This document shows, piece by piece, positions 1 through 8,735 of a stretch of DNA of 64,000 nucleotides. This stretch comes from Thermomonospora catenispora (GTDB lineage: Bacteria; Actinomycetota; Actinomycetes; Streptosporangiales; Streptosporangiaceae). The notes under the pieces were generated by a model that was not told the DNA's origin, did not search any database, and worked only from the letters and a program-made list of their open reading frames with translations. The stretch covers positions 1-64,000 of the forward strand of contig NZ_RRYT01000007.1 in NCBI RefSeq assembly GCF_006363815.1. Reading direction: 5' to 3'. Each line of letters opens with the position of its first letter. The first letter of the stretch is position 1. A program made the position numbers and the translations under genes.

Positions 1-704
1 GCGGCCTCCGGAGCGGCCGCCCGGGCGGCGGGCGCCTCGGCGGCGGGCTCCCGCTCGGCCTCGGCGGTGGCCTGAGCGGCGCGCGCGGGGGCCGGGCCGG
101 ACTCGATGGCCTTGTCCGTGCGCCCGGCCCCGACCTGCGGGATCGGACCGGTCACCCGCATCGGCATGAAGGTGATCTGCTGCAGCGTCACCGGCGCGTT
201 GAGGGCGCGCGGCGCCTCGCCCCCGCCCAGCGGCTTGCGCTGCGGGACCTCGGGCCCCCGCTGGGAGACGTAGCGGTGCAGCGTCCGCAGCAGCACGAAC
301 AGGCCCAGCATGGACACGATCGGCGGCACCGCCGCGGTGGCCTGGTAGGAGAACTCCGACCGGCCGACGTGCCCCACGTTGAAGATCAGGCTCGCCGTCC
401 AGCCGGCCACCGCGATGGACAGCGGCAGGGCGAAGTCCAGCCAGCTCATCATGTTGCGGCGGTGGATCACGTAGGCGTCGATCGCCAGCAGGAACAGCCC
501 GAGTTCGCCGACGATGATGAACAGGTCGACCAGCAGCGGGAAGGACTGCGCCTTCCAGCCGGTGAGGCCGTGGCCCAGGGCCCAGTGGTACAGGCCGGCG
601 TAGGACTGGGCGAAGCCGCTCGCCGTGGCGGTCAGCACCGCGATGGCCATGAGGGCCACGGCTACCCAGCGTACGATGGCCTGGACACGGTTGGCGGCGG
701 TCAT
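1..704 (-). CDS. DUF2637-type membrane protein (partial, C-terminus off the window)
   Basis: The gene starts at the ATG at 702-704 on the minus strand and stays open to the left edge, so about 234 residues are visible and the stop is missing. Hydrophobic stretches lie at about residues 9-27, 45-65, 78-95 and 105-123, giving roughly four membrane segments. Spacing and composition resemble the DUF2637 (SpdB-like) family of actinomycete membrane proteins, which are often encoded near plasmid-transfer or DNA-translocation genes. After about residue 140 the chain becomes a low-complexity Ala/Pro/Glu-rich cytoplasmic tail. The function is unknown. The family assignment comes from sequence style, not from a search. 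Confidence 0.6.
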   Translation of the reverse strand, partial: MTAANRVQAIVRWVAVALMAIAVLTATASGFAQSYAGLYHWALGHGLTGWKAQSFPLLVDLFIIVGELGLFLLAIDAYVIHRRNMMSWLDFALPLSIAVAGWTASLIFNVGHVGRSEFSYQATAAVPPIVSMLGLFVLLRTLHRYVSQRGPEVPQRKPLGGGEAPRALNAPVTLQQITFMPMRVTGPIPQVGAGRTDKAIESGPAPARAAQATAEAEREPAAEAPAARAAAPEA

Positions 705-840
705 GTGGCGTGCGCTCCCAAGTAATCCACGGGCAAAGGAACTGGAGTAGATCTGTCGGAGACTATCGCTCCGCACCAGTCTCGCGCGGCCTTACTTGTC
801 ACGTTCTCCACACCGTTATCGGAACGGCGCCCAATTTGCG

Positions 841-856
841 AAAAATGCCCATTTTT
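841..856. terminator. AT-rich hairpin at the lipoprotein stop codon
   Basis: AAAAAT at 841-846 pairs with ATTTTT at 851-856 around a GCCC loop. It overlaps the TAA stop of the minus-strand lipoprotein gene. Such an AT-rich hairpin is unusual in this GC-rich DNA. Read on the minus strand it ends in a run of T, as in a simple terminator. Confidence 0.4.
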
Positions 857-1643
857 AGGGTGTTCGGTAGAGTCCGAGAACCGCTCCGTTGAGCGTCGTG
901 TAGAACGGCGAGCGGGTGAAGTCCGGCTCCGTCTCCTCGCCGATGTAGACGTCGGCGTGGTGCTCCCCGCCGTACCCCGGCGCGAGCACGTCCACCACCT
1001 CCCAGTACGCCTGCCGGAACCGCTCGCACACCTCCGCGGGGATCGGCCGGCCGGCGTTCCCGGTGCCGCAGTCGACGATGACGAAGCGCGAGCCCCGCTC
1101 CAGCACCGTCCGGTCGGCGGCGGCCGTCACCCATGGGCGCAGCGGCCGGTTCACGGCGTCCCGGGCGATGTCGTCCAGCCAGAAGTGGCCGACCCGACGG
1201 GACCAGGCGAGATACCTCCCGGTGTGCGGGCCGCTGGTGATCCGCCCCGCCCCCTCGGTCCGCACCGCCTCGACGAACGACTTCGGATAGGAGCCCAGGT
1301 CCGCCTCCGGCTTCGCGCATCCGGGCGCCGGGCAGCCCTTCACCCGGACGCGCGGTCCGCCGTGGAACGACTCGACCGGCGTGTAGTAGACGGTGATCCG
1401 CCACCCCCGGGACAGCTTCTCGGGAGTGGTCGTGACCGTCGCCCGCGCCCCGATCGTCGGCTCGGGTCCGGTCGGCGGAGGCGCCGGCGCCGGCTGCGTG
1501 GACGCCGCCGGCACCGGAGGAGCGATCGGCGGCGGCACCGACGTCGCCGAGGACGCCTCCGAGGAGATCCCGCACCCGGCCGACAATGCGCAGCACGCCG
1601 CCATCGCGGCGATCGCCCGCAGGCCCCGCCTCCCGTTGATCAA
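855..1643 (-). CDS. secreted lipoprotein, unknown function, possible double-psi barrel domain
   Basis: The 262-residue product starts at a TTG at 1641-1643, chosen because it overlaps the stop of the upstream ATPase as TTGA and has GGAGGG upstream. The N-terminus is a clear lipoprotein signal: Arg pair at 5-6, hydrophobic core, then LSAGC with the lipidated Cys at 24. A Pro/Ala-rich linker runs to about residue 60. The remaining folded part carries YYTP, a Gly/Trp-rich centre with FWLDD, and a late VIVDCG and ADVYIG. This pattern recalls double-psi barrel (3D/MltA-like) domains, but the match is weak. Several Cys pairs suggest disulfides. It should sit on the outer face of the membrane. Confidence 0.6.
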   Translation of the reverse strand: MINGRRGLRAIAAMAACCALSAGCGISSEASSATSVPPPIAPPVPAASTQPAPAPPPTGPEPTIGARATVTTTPEKLSRGWRITVYYTPVESFHGGPRVRVKGCPAPGCAKPEADLGSYPKSFVEAVRTEGAGRITSGPHTGRYLAWSRRVGHFWLDDIARDAVNRPLRPWVTAAADRTVLERGSRFVIVDCGTGNAGRPIPAEVCERFRQAYWEVVDVLAPGYGGEHHADVYIGEETEPDFTRSPFYTTLNGAVLGLYRTP

Positions 1644-2410
1644 CTCCGGCCATCCCTCCGACGAACGGCACCCGGACCAGGATGCCCGCTCCCGCCCCGA
1701 CGGGCCACACCCGGCCGCGATCCGATCGCCGGCGGCCGGACCGGCGGGTCGAAGTCGATCCCGGCGAGCGCGTCGGCGGCGGCCCGGTCCAGCACCGTCA
1801 CCGTGTCCGCCGGAGACGTCGCCCCGGCCCGCGCCCGGGCCATCAGCCGGTTCCAGCGGCGGCGGTGCCGGGCGAACGCCGCCGTGGTGAGCACCCGCCC
1901 GCGGGCCACCTGCCCGGCCCGCGCGACCTCCGGCGGCACGTCGAGCAGCACCAGATGCAGGCTCGCCCCGTGCCGGCGGGCCAGCCGGGCCAGCCCGTGC
2001 AGCAGCAGCGTCCAGGTGCCCCGGGTGTGGGCCACCACCGGATCCCCCGTGGCCAGCGCCCGCACGATCCACAGCAGGTGGGTGGTGTAGATCAGCGGGA
2101 TCCGCGCCCGCGGCGGCAGCGGGCGCAGCCGGCGCGCCCACCGGTTGCGGGCCTGCCGGGAGTCGATCACGTGCACCCGCCCGGAGCGCACCGGCCGGGA
2201 CTCGTCCCCGCGCATCCCGTACAACCGCGCCAGCAGAGTGCTCTTGCCGGCGCCGGGCAGCCCCGCCACCAGCACCAGCGACCGCGCGGGGAAGCGCAGC
2301 CTGGAGCCGGCGGGCTCGGCGGCCGGCTCCGCGGCCGACGGGGAGACCTCGTCGCGCTCGAGGATGGGCGGCACTCCTTGAGAGAGGGGGTTTCCACGAT
2401 ATGCGCTCAA
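1640..2410 (-). CDS. P-loop ATP-binding protein (predicted kinase-like)
   Basis: A 256-residue soluble protein with a good Walker A, GLPGAGKST, at residues 50-58, preceded by the hydrophobic strand LVLVA. A later strand HLVLLDVPP fits a kinase-type NMP-binding fold. The family looks like the AAA/zeta-toxin-like predicted kinases; no substrate can be named. The start used is a TTG at 2410 with GGGGAGG about 13 bases upstream; internal GTG starts up to about residue 13 are possible because the first 40 residues look disordered. Its TGA stop overlaps the TTG start of the lipoprotein gene, so the two are translationally coupled and may act together. Confidence 0.6.
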   Translation of the reverse strand: MSAYRGNPLSQGVPPILERDEVSPSAAEPAAEPAGSRLRFPARSLVLVAGLPGAGKSTLLARLYGMRGDESRPVRSGRVHVIDSRQARNRWARRLRPLPPRARIPLIYTTHLLWIVRALATGDPVVAHTRGTWTLLLHGLARLARRHGASLHLVLLDVPPEVARAGQVARGRVLTTAAFARHRRRWNRLMARARAGATSPADTVTVLDRAAADALAGIDFDPPVRPPAIGSRPGVARRGGSGHPGPGAVRRRDGRS

Positions 2411-2705
2411 GGAGGGGAACCGACCTCCCCGAGCCCCCTCGCGCCCTTATGGAGAACTCGTTCCGAGGCCCTCCCCGCCGATGCGGACGGCCGTGCACCC
2501 GCCGGACGGACCGGCCCGGCGACGCCGGAAGACTCCGGAAGCCCTCAAGGGACCCCGGGAACCGGCCGGTTCCGGCGGTGCGGGGACCGGGCGTCGGGGC
2601 GACGACGGACGCCGCCCCGACGCCGGACCGCGGCGGGCCGTGCGGTCGTCGGGCCCGGGACTCGCCGGCCGGCCGGTCTCGGGGACGTTCCCGGCGGCCC
2701 GAGGG
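2411..2705. other. intergenic region, 295 bases
   Basis: The region separates two minus-strand genes. The only structure I see is a 16-base perfect palindrome at 2558-2573 (GGAACCGG/CCGGTTCC) within very GC-rich DNA. No convincing gene or promoter was found. Confidence 0.4.
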
Positions 2706-3371
2706 TCACCAGCCCCGTTCGCGCCACTCCGGCAGGCTCGGGCGCTCCTTGCCCAGCGTGGAGTCCTTGCCGTGCCCGGGGTAGAACCACGTCGCGTCCG
2801 GCAGCCGGTCGAAGACCCGCTCCTCCACGTCCGTCAGCAGCCGGCGGAACAGCGCCGGATCGCCCCAGGTGTTGCCCACTCCGCCGGGGAACAGGCTGTC
2901 CCCGGTGAACAGGTGCGGCGAGTCGGCCAGCCGCCCGCCCGCCTCGTACAGCAGCGCGATCGACCCCGGGGTGTGCCCGCGCAGGTGGATGACCTCCAGC
3001 TCGGCCCGCCCGACCCGGATCCGGTCCCCGTGCTCCACCGGCTCGGTCACCGGCTCCGGCAGGCAGGGGGCGTCCAGCGGATGCGCCGTCACCGCCGCCC
3101 CCGTCGCCTTGACCACCGCGCTCAGCGCCTCCCAGTGGTCCTGGTGACGGTGAGTGGTCACGATCCGGACCAGCGGCCCGTCGCCGATCAGTTCCAGCAG
3201 CCGGTCGGGCTCGTTGGCCGCGTCGATCAGCAGCTGTTCCCCGGTGGCGGTGCAGCGCAGCAGGTAGGCGTTGTTGTCGTACGGTCCCACCGCCACCTTG
3301 GTGATGGTGAGCCCGGGCAGCTCCCGCACCGCGGGCGGCCCGCCGACCCGGACGTCTCCGGTGTAGCTCAT
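2706..3371 (-). CDS. MBL-fold metallo-hydrolase (glyoxalase II-like)
   Basis: A 221-residue protein with the metallo-beta-lactamase fold. The dinuclear metal motif HRHQDH occupies residues 74-79, where the first histidine of the usual THxHxDH is at 74. Further signatures follow: HTPGS in the middle, TGDSLF (bridging Asp) and a late YPGHG. Length and motif order match the small glyoxalase II-like hydrolases that cleave thioesters or related bonds. The start ATG at 3369-3371 has GGGAGG five bases upstream. It is cytoplasmic and apparently monocistronic. The substrate is not deducible. Confidence 0.85.
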   Translation of the reverse strand: MSYTGDVRVGGPPAVRELPGLTITKVAVGPYDNNAYLLRCTATGEQLLIDAANEPDRLLELIGDGPLVRIVTTHRHQDHWEALSAVVKATGAAVTAHPLDAPCLPEPVTEPVEHGDRIRVGRAELEVIHLRGHTPGSIALLYEAGGRLADSPHLFTGDSLFPGGVGNTWGDPALFRRLLTDVEERVFDRLPDATWFYPGHGKDSTLGKERPSLPEWRERGW

Positions 3372-3533
3372 GCGACCTCCCTCATGCCTCATCCTGGCGC
3401 ATGCACGGGACGCGCCGCAGGGCGGATGCGGTCCGTTTCGCCCGACTGTGTCCCGCGATCTTCCCGCTTTGCGGCACCGGTCACCGAATTCCCAGGTCCG
3501 GCGGTATCTGCTGGGATCGTGGGAGGTGATGCG

Positions 3534-3995
3534 TTGCTCACCGGACCGAGACCCGACGCCGGGGAACCGTCTTCGGTGCCGCCCGTCGAGCTGCTGCGCG
3601 CCGGCGGGCAGGAGGCCGCGATCGCCGGGGGGATCGTGACGCTGGTCCTGGTCGGAGTCCTGGCCCGGCTCCTGGCCGGACCCGTCGAACCGCTCGGCCT
3701 GCCCGTCCTGGTCGCCCTCGTCGCCACGTCGTCGACCTCGGCGTCGTACGCCGTCCGCGCCCGATTGACCGTCCTGCGGGCGCTCGGGGAGGTCCGCGCC
3801 CGCCTCGGCGCCCCCCTCCATCCCGGGGTGCCGTGGCCGCCCGTCGGCTCGGACGCCGCGCTGCCCGAGCGGCTGCTGAACCGCGAGTTCCGTCGCCTGA
3901 TCGGCGCCGCCTACCGTTGCCACGACCTGTCGTCGAACGCCCTGGCCTGGGCGTTCGTCTCGGTCGTCGTGCTGGTGGTCTGGCTGCTGATCTGA
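3534..3995 (+). CDS. small membrane protein, unknown
   Basis: A 153-residue protein that I do not recognise. The TTG start at 3534 is chosen for the GGGAGG at 3521-3526 with a 7-base gap; an in-frame GTG at 3519 is an alternative. Three hydrophobic segments are visible at about 29-48, 54-72 and 133-152, the last ending the protein. Between them is a charged cytoplasmic or periplasmic loop with Arg-rich and Leu-rich helices. Codon use is normal for the region, with a strong G/C third-position bias. It is transcribed divergently from the MBL hydrolase. Confidence 0.55.
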   Translation: MLTGPRPDAGEPSSVPPVELLRAGGQEAAIAGGIVTLVLVGVLARLLAGPVEPLGLPVLVALVATSSTSASYAVRARLTVLRALGEVRARLGAPLHPGVPWPPVGSDAALPERLLNREFRRLIGAAYRCHDLSSNALAWAFVSVVVLVVWLLI

Positions 3996-4596
3996 GTCGC
4001 CAGCGGGCGGGCCCAGATGCCCGATCGCCGTCCCGCGGCCCGCCCGCCGGACCCCGCGGACGCGCCCCGCCGGCGGCGAGAAGGCGGCCGCCCGGCGGTC
4101 TCCGACCGCTGCCCGGACGACGACCGGCCGCAGGACCGGCCGGAGGACCGGCCGGAGAGCGCCTCGATCAGGTCATGGCGGTCCTCACCGCCGCCTGCCG
4201 GGGCGCGCTGCACGGGGCGCGGGACGGCGACCTGCGCCGCCGCGCGCTGGCGATCGTGTTCGACGGACTGCGGCCCCGCGCCCGAGAAACGTTGGCCCGG
4301 ACGGTGCGGAGCGCATGCGGCGGCCCCGTGCGGACACCTGTGCGGACACCTGTGCGGAAGCGGCGCGGAGGCGCGGGCGCGGTTCCGGTGGCGGCAGATC
4401 TTCGAACACGTGTACGGTTCGATGGTGCGCCCGGCAGACGGGGCGGGCGCGGATCACAAACGAAAGCGGGCCGAGACCGGCACGAATGCGGCGGCTCGAT
4501 GCCGCGTCACGTCCCCGGGGAGCCGTCGCGGCCTCCGGATACCCTGAGGCCGTCGTGCCTCGCCCTCGCGCCCAGACAAGGAACCGGAAGAACGCC
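3996..4596 (+). other. 601-base gap upstream of uvrA with tandem 12-mers and a gene remnant
   Basis: No intact gene is supported here. Two short tandem repeats are visible: a 12-base unit GACCGGCCGGAG (with variants) at about 4122-4157, and GTGCGGACACCT repeated at 4328-4339 and 4340-4351 with a partial third copy. Between them lies a fragment resembling the end of a TetR-type regulator, listed separately. The last 100 bases must hold the uvrA promoter, but I see no convincing LexA-type box. Confidence 0.5.
4157..4312 (+). pseudogene. possible TetR-family C-terminal remnant
   Basis: In one plus frame this stretch encodes about 50 residues that read like the last helices of a TetR regulator: a helix around [11 protein letters not shown], then [13 protein letters not shown]. 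The intact TetR gene at 61068 ends similarly (LATVILDGLRAD). There is no helix-turn-helix upstream in this frame. Instead the frame runs into Arg/Pro-rich low-complexity sequence and, downstream, into the 12-base tandem repeats. A decayed regulator gene is the simplest reading. Chance similarity is possible because the match is short. Confidence 0.3.
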
Positions 4597-7437
4597 GTGC
4601 ATGACCGACTCATCGTGCGTGGAGCGCGCGAGCACAACCTGAAGGACGTCTCGCTGGACCTGCCGCGGGACTCCCTGATCGTGTTCACCGGGCTGTCCGG
4701 TTCCGGCAAGTCCAGCCTGGCGTTCGACACGATCTTCGCCGAGGGGCAGCGCCGGTACGTGGAGTCGCTGTCGGCCTACGCCCGCCAGTTCCTCGGCCAG
4801 ATGGACAAGCCGGATGTGGACTTCATCGAAGGGCTGTCCCCGGCGGTGTCCATCGACCAGAAGTCCACCTCCAAGAACCCCCGCTCCACCGTCGGCACCA
4901 TCACCGAGGTCTACGACTATCTGCGGCTGCTGTACGCCCGGATCGGGCGTCCGCACTGCCCCGAGTGCAGGCGGCCGATCAGCCGGCAGTCCCCGCAGCA
5001 GATCGTCGACCGGGTGCTGGAGCTGGAGCCCGGCACCCGGTTCCAGGTGCTGGCCCCCGTGGTGCGCGGCCGCAAGGGCGAGTACGTCGAGCTGTTCCGC
5101 GAGCTGCAGGCCAAGGGCTACTCGCGGGCGCTGGTGGACGGCGAGCTGATCCGGCTGGACGACCCGCCGAAGCTCAAGAAGCAGGAAAAGCACGACATCG
5201 CCGTCGTGGTGGACCGGCTGTCGGTCAAGGAGAGCGCCCGACAGCGGCTGGCCGACTCGGTGGAGACCGCGCTCGGACTGGCCGGCGGCACCATCGTGCT
5301 GGACTTCGTGGACCTGCCCGAGGACGACGAACGGCGCACCCGGATGTTCTCCGAGCATCTGTACTGCCCGTACGACGACCTGTCGTTCGAGGAGCTGGAG
5401 CCGCGGTCGTTCTCGTTCAACTCCCCCTACGGGGCGTGCCCGGAGTGCACCGGTCTGGGCACCCGGATGGAGGTCGACCCCGAGCTGGTCGTCCCCGACC
5501 CCGGCAAGACCCTCGGGGAGGGCGCGATCCAGCCGTGGTCGAACGGCCACGTGAGCGAGTACTTCCTGCGGCTGCTGTCGGGTCTGGGCGACGCCATGGG
5601 CTTCGATCTCAACACCCCGTGGGAGAAGCTGCCCGCCAAGGCCCGCAGGGCGATCCTGCACGGCCACGACACCCAGGTGCACGTCAGCTACCGCAACCGC
5701 TACGGCCGGCTCCGCTCGTACCACACCGCCTACGAGGGCGTCATCCCCTACATCCAGCGTCGGCACGCCGAGGCCGAGAGCGACGCCACCCGCGAGCGCT
5801 TCGAGGGCTACATGCGCCAGGTGCCGTGCCCGGCCTGCGGGGGCGCGCGGCTCAAGCCCTCCGTCCTGGCGGTCACCATGGGCGGCAAGTCCATCGCCGA
5901 GGTCGCCGCGATGCCGATCAGCGAGTGCGCCGAGTTCCTGCGCGACCTCGAGCTCAACGAGCGCGAGGCCCAGATCGCCGCCCGCGTGCTCAAGGAGGTC
6001 AACGCCCGGCTCGGCTTCCTGCTGGACGTCGGGCTGGACTACCTCACCCTGGACCGCCCGGCCGCCACGCTGGCCGGCGGCGAGGCGCAGCGGATCCGGC
6101 TGGCCACCCAGATCGGCTCCGGCCTGGTCGGCGTGCTGTACGTGCTGGACGAGCCGTCCATCGGCCTGCACCAGCGCGACAACCATCGGCTGCTGGAGAC
6201 CATGATCCGGCTGCGCGACATGGGCAACACGCTCATCGTCGTGGAGCACGACGAGGACACCATCAACGCCGCCGACTGGGTGGTCGACATCGGCCCCGGC
6301 GCCGGCGAGCACGGCGGCCAGATCGTGGTCTCCGGCACCGTCGCCGACCTGAAGGCCTCGGAGAAGTCGCTCACCGGGGCCTATCTGTCGGGCCGCCGCC
6401 AGATCGAGGTGCCCCGGGTCCGGCGACCTCGCACCAAGGGCCGGGAGATCGTGGTCAAGGGCGCCCAGCAGAACAACCTCAAGAACATCGACGTGGCCTT
6501 CCCCCTCGGCGTGTTCACCGCCGTCACCGGCGTGTCGGGGTCGGGCAAGTCCACCCTGGTCAACGACATCCTCTACAACGCGCTGGCCAAGGAGCTGCAC
6601 GGGGCCAAGACCGTCCCCGGCAAGCACCGCCGCATCACCGGCCTGGAGCACGTCGACAAGGTCGTGCACGTCGATCAGTCGCCGATCGGCCGCACCCCGC
6701 GGTCCAACCCGGCCACCTACACCGGGGTGTTCGACCACATCCGCAAGCTGTTCGCGGCCACCACCGAGGCCAAGGTGCGCGGCTACCAGCCGGGCCGGTT
6801 CTCGTTCAACGTCAAGGGCGGACGCTGCGAGAACTGCGCCGGCGACGGCACGATCAAGATCGAGATGAACTTCCTGCCGGACGTCTACGTCCCGTGCGAG
6901 GTCTGCCACGGCGCCCGCTACAACCGGGAGACGCTGGAGGTCCATTACAAGGGCAAGACCATCGCCGACGTGCTGGACATGCCGATCGAGGAGGCTGCCC
7001 GCTTCTTCGAGCCGATCACCGCGATCCACCGGCACCTGTCCACCCTCAACGACGTGGGCCTGGGCTACGTGCGGCTCGGGCAGCCCGCCACCACCCTGTC
7101 CGGCGGCGAGGCCCAGCGCGTCAAGCTGGCCGCCGAGCTGCAGCGCCGCTCCACCGGCCGGACCATCTACGTGCTGGACGAGCCCACCACCGGACTGCAC
7201 TTCGAGGACATCCGCCGGCTGCTGCGCGTGCTGAACGGCCTGGTCGACAAGGGCAACACGGTGGTGGTCATCGAGCACAACCTCGATGTGATCAAGACCG
7301 CGGACTGGATCATCGACATGGGGCCCGAAGGCGGCTCGCGCGGCGGCACCGTGGTCGCCGCCGGCACCCCCGAGGAGGTGGCGCAGGCCGAGGGCAGCCA
7401 CACCGGGGCGTTCCTGGCGAAGCTCCTGAACCGGTGA
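4597..7437 (+). CDS. uvrA: UvrA, excinuclease ABC subunit A
   Basis: A 946-residue DNA damage sensor of nucleotide excision repair, which loads UvrB at lesions. It carries two ABC ATPase modules: Walker A GLSGSGKS at residues 32-39 and GVSGSGKS near 645-652, with signatures LAGGEAQR and LSGGEAQR. Zinc-binding CxxC pairs occur near 280, near 410 and at about 744 (CENC) with a later CEVC. The GTG at 4597 is chosen because the protein then begins at [13 protein letters not shown], the usual N-terminus, with GGAAG upstream. Length is normal. uvrC lies 1.3 kb downstream, separated by two Rieske genes. Confidence 0.97.
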   Translation: MHDRLIVRGAREHNLKDVSLDLPRDSLIVFTGLSGSGKSSLAFDTIFAEGQRRYVESLSAYARQFLGQMDKPDVDFIEGLSPAVSIDQKSTSKNPRSTVGTITEVYDYLRLLYARIGRPHCPECRRPISRQSPQQIVDRVLELEPGTRFQVLAPVVRGRKGEYVELFRELQAKGYSRALVDGELIRLDDPPKLKKQEKHDIAVVVDRLSVKESARQRLADSVETALGLAGGTIVLDFVDLPEDDERRTRMFSEHLYCPYDDLSFEELEPRSFSFNSPYGACPECTGLGTRMEVDPELVVPDPGKTLGEGAIQPWSNGHVSEYFLRLLSGLGDAMGFDLNTPWEKLPAKARRAILHGHDTQVHVSYRNRYGRLRSYHTAYEGVIPYIQRRHAEAESDATRERFEGYMRQVPCPACGGARLKPSVLAVTMGGKSIAEVAAMPISECAEFLRDLELNEREAQIAARVLKEVNARLGFLLDVGLDYLTLDRPAATLAGGEAQRIRLATQIGSGLVGVLYVLDEPSIGLHQRDNHRLLETMIRLRDMGNTLIVVEHDEDTINAADWVVDIGPGAGEHGGQIVVSGTVADLKASEKSLTGAYLSGRRQIEVPRVRRPRTKGREIVVKGAQQNNLKNIDVAFPLGVFTAVTGVSGSGKSTLVNDILYNALAKELHGAKTVPGKHRRITGLEHVDKVVHVDQSPIGRTPRSNPATYTGVFDHIRKLFAATTEAKVRGYQPGRFSFNVKGGRCENCAGDGTIKIEMNFLPDVYVPCEVCHGARYNRETLEVHYKGKTIADVLDMPIEEAARFFEPITAIHRHLSTLNDVGLGYVRLGQPATTLSGGEAQRVKLAAELQRRSTGRTIYVLDEPTTGLHFEDIRRLLRVLNGLVDKGNTVVVIEHNLDVIKTADWIIDMGPEGGSRGGTVVAAGTPEEVAQAEGSHTGAFLAKLLNR

Positions 7438-7502
7438 CCGGCGGACCCGCCGGACGGGGGTGGGTGCCGAGGGCGACCGGGGCGCCCGAGAACATAGGGG
7501 AC

Positions 7503-7934
7503 ATGAGCGACGACAGGACGGGGGAGTCGGCCGCCGCTCCCCGGCGGCGCGCGGTGCTGTGCGGCATGGGCCTGCTGGGGCTGGCCGGGGGAGCGGCCGC
7601 CTGCGGCGGCGGCTCCCGGCGGGTGGAGCCGTCGGCGGACCTGAAGGGCAAAGAGGTCGCCAAGGTCGCCGACGTGCCGGTCGGCGGCGGCGTCGTGGTC
7701 TCCCGGCACAAGGTCGTGGTCACCCAGCCCGCCGAGGGGACCTTCAAGGTGTTCGACGCCCGGTGCACCCATGCGGGCTGCCCGGTGGACCGGATCCGCG
7801 AGGGCGCCGTCTACTGCCCCTGCCACGGCAGCGAATTCCGGATCACCGACGGCACGGTGGTCAAAGGCCCGGCCTCCCGCGCCCTGCTGGAGTACCCTGC
7901 GCAGGTCAGAGGCGACGGGGTGGTCGTCGTCTGA
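7503..7934 (+). CDS. Rieske [2Fe-2S] lipoprotein, Tat-type signal (copy 1)
   Basis: A 143-residue protein with an N-terminal RRR (14-16), hydrophobic core and GGAAAC lipobox (Cys 34), consistent with a Tat-exported lipoprotein. The Rieske cluster ligands are C88-T-H90 and C105-P-C-H108; C93 and C107 would form the usual disulfide. The size matches the small soluble Rieske ferredoxin-like proteins of actinomycetes, not the long QcrA of the bc1 complex. Its redox partner is unknown. It lies 65 bases downstream of uvrA and is followed by a paralogue at 8109. Confidence 0.85.
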   Translation: MSDDRTGESAAAPRRRAVLCGMGLLGLAGGAAACGGGSRRVEPSADLKGKEVAKVADVPVGGGVVVSRHKVVVTQPAEGTFKVFDARCTHAGCPVDRIREGAVYCPCHGSEFRITDGTVVKGPASRALLEYPAQVRGDGVVVV

Positions 7935-7977
7935 CCTGCCGGGCGACGTCCGCCCGGTGGGCCCGCCCCGTGATCGC

Positions 7978-7993
7978 CGATTCGGACGAATCG
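7978..7993. promoter_or_regulatory. inverted repeat between the two Rieske genes
   Basis: CGATTCG at 7978-7984 and CGAATCG at 7987-7993 are separated by two bases. The symmetric 16-base element sits about 115 bases before the second Rieske gene and could be a regulator site. No regulator is apparent next to it. Confidence 0.25.
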
Positions 7994-8108
7994 CCCGCGC
8001 ACGCGTGAAGCGGCTGCTCAGCGGGGACATCGCGGAGCGGCGGACCCGCGGGACCGCGGGACGCGGATGCGCACGGGCGCGGCCCACAGGCGAGAGGAGA
8101 CGACGACG

Positions 8109-8585
8109 ATGGGGCAGGAGACCGGACCACGGCCCGCCGCCTCCACGGCGGTCCGGCGCGAGACCCGGCGGACGATCCTGGTGGGCGCCGGACTGATGGG
8201 GGTGGCCGGTGCGGCGGCCGCCTGCGGCGGGGACGGGGGCGAGGAGGGCCCGGGCGCCGGGCCAGGGGCCGCCGGCCGGCCCGGGGACGGCCCCCCGGGC
8301 GGGGTGCTCGCCCAGACCGGCGAGGTCCCGGTCGGCGGCGGCAAGGTCTTCAAAGAGCACCGAGTGGTCATCACCCAGCCCGTCCGGGGCGAGTTCAAGG
8401 CGTTCGACGCCACCTGCACCCACCGGGGCTGCTCGGTCGACTCGGTGAAGGACGGCGTCATCGTCTGCCCCTGCCACCGCAGCACCTTCGGCATCGCCGA
8501 CGGCTCCCCGCAGGGCGGCCCCGCCGAGCGTCCCCTGGCCGCCAAGCGGATCGTGGTCGAGGGGACGTCGATCAAGCTGGTCTGA
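8109..8585 (+). CDS. Rieske [2Fe-2S] lipoprotein, Tat-type signal (copy 2)
   Basis: A 158-residue paralogue of the preceding gene. RR at 16-17 and at 20-21 precedes a hydrophobic stretch, and the lipobox is GAAAAC with Cys 39. A Gly/Pro/Glu-rich linker (40-65) separates the anchor from the Rieske domain, whose ligands are C103-T-H105 and C120-P-C-H123 with a C108/C122 disulfide pair. The ATG at 8109 has GGAG nine bases upstream. The two copies are most alike around the cluster and differ in signal and linker, so this looks like an older duplication. Confidence 0.85.
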   Translation: MGQETGPRPAASTAVRRETRRTILVGAGLMGVAGAAAACGGDGGEEGPGAGPGAAGRPGDGPPGGVLAQTGEVPVGGGKVFKEHRVVITQPVRGEFKAFDATCTHRGCSVDSVKDGVIVCPCHRSTFGIADGSPQGGPAERPLAAKRIVVEGTSIKLV

Positions 8586-8665
8586 GGAGTCGGCCCGAGA
8601 AGTCGGTCCGGACGCCCGCCCGGCCGGGGCGCGACCGGCGCACGGGCCGGCCGGGCGTTCGACGG

Positions 8666-8720
8666 CCGCCGCTCCGACGGCGCGTCGCGCCTTCGTCACG
8701 GCGCGCCGTCGGAGCGGCGG
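8666..8720 (+). terminator. perfect 19-base-pair hairpin just before uvrC
   Basis: The arm at 8666-8684 is exactly complementary to 8702-8720, with a 17-base loop. The structure ends 15 bases before the uvrC start. There is no T-run, as is common for actinomycete terminators. It probably ends the Rieske transcript, but its position could also attenuate uvrC or occlude its ribosome binding site. Confidence 0.65.
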
Positions 8721-8735
8721 ACTAGGCTTTCCGAC

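Noticed and set aside
1644-2498. An upstream extension of the lipoprotein frame to 2498
   Set aside because: It would bury the signal peptide and lipobox inside the protein and overlap the ATPase gene. The TTG at 1643 explains both.
4507-7401. A 964-codon open frame antisense to uvrA
   Set aside because: It is a shadow of the GC-rich third-position bias of uvrA. Its translation is Val/Asp/His-rich low complexity with no domain.
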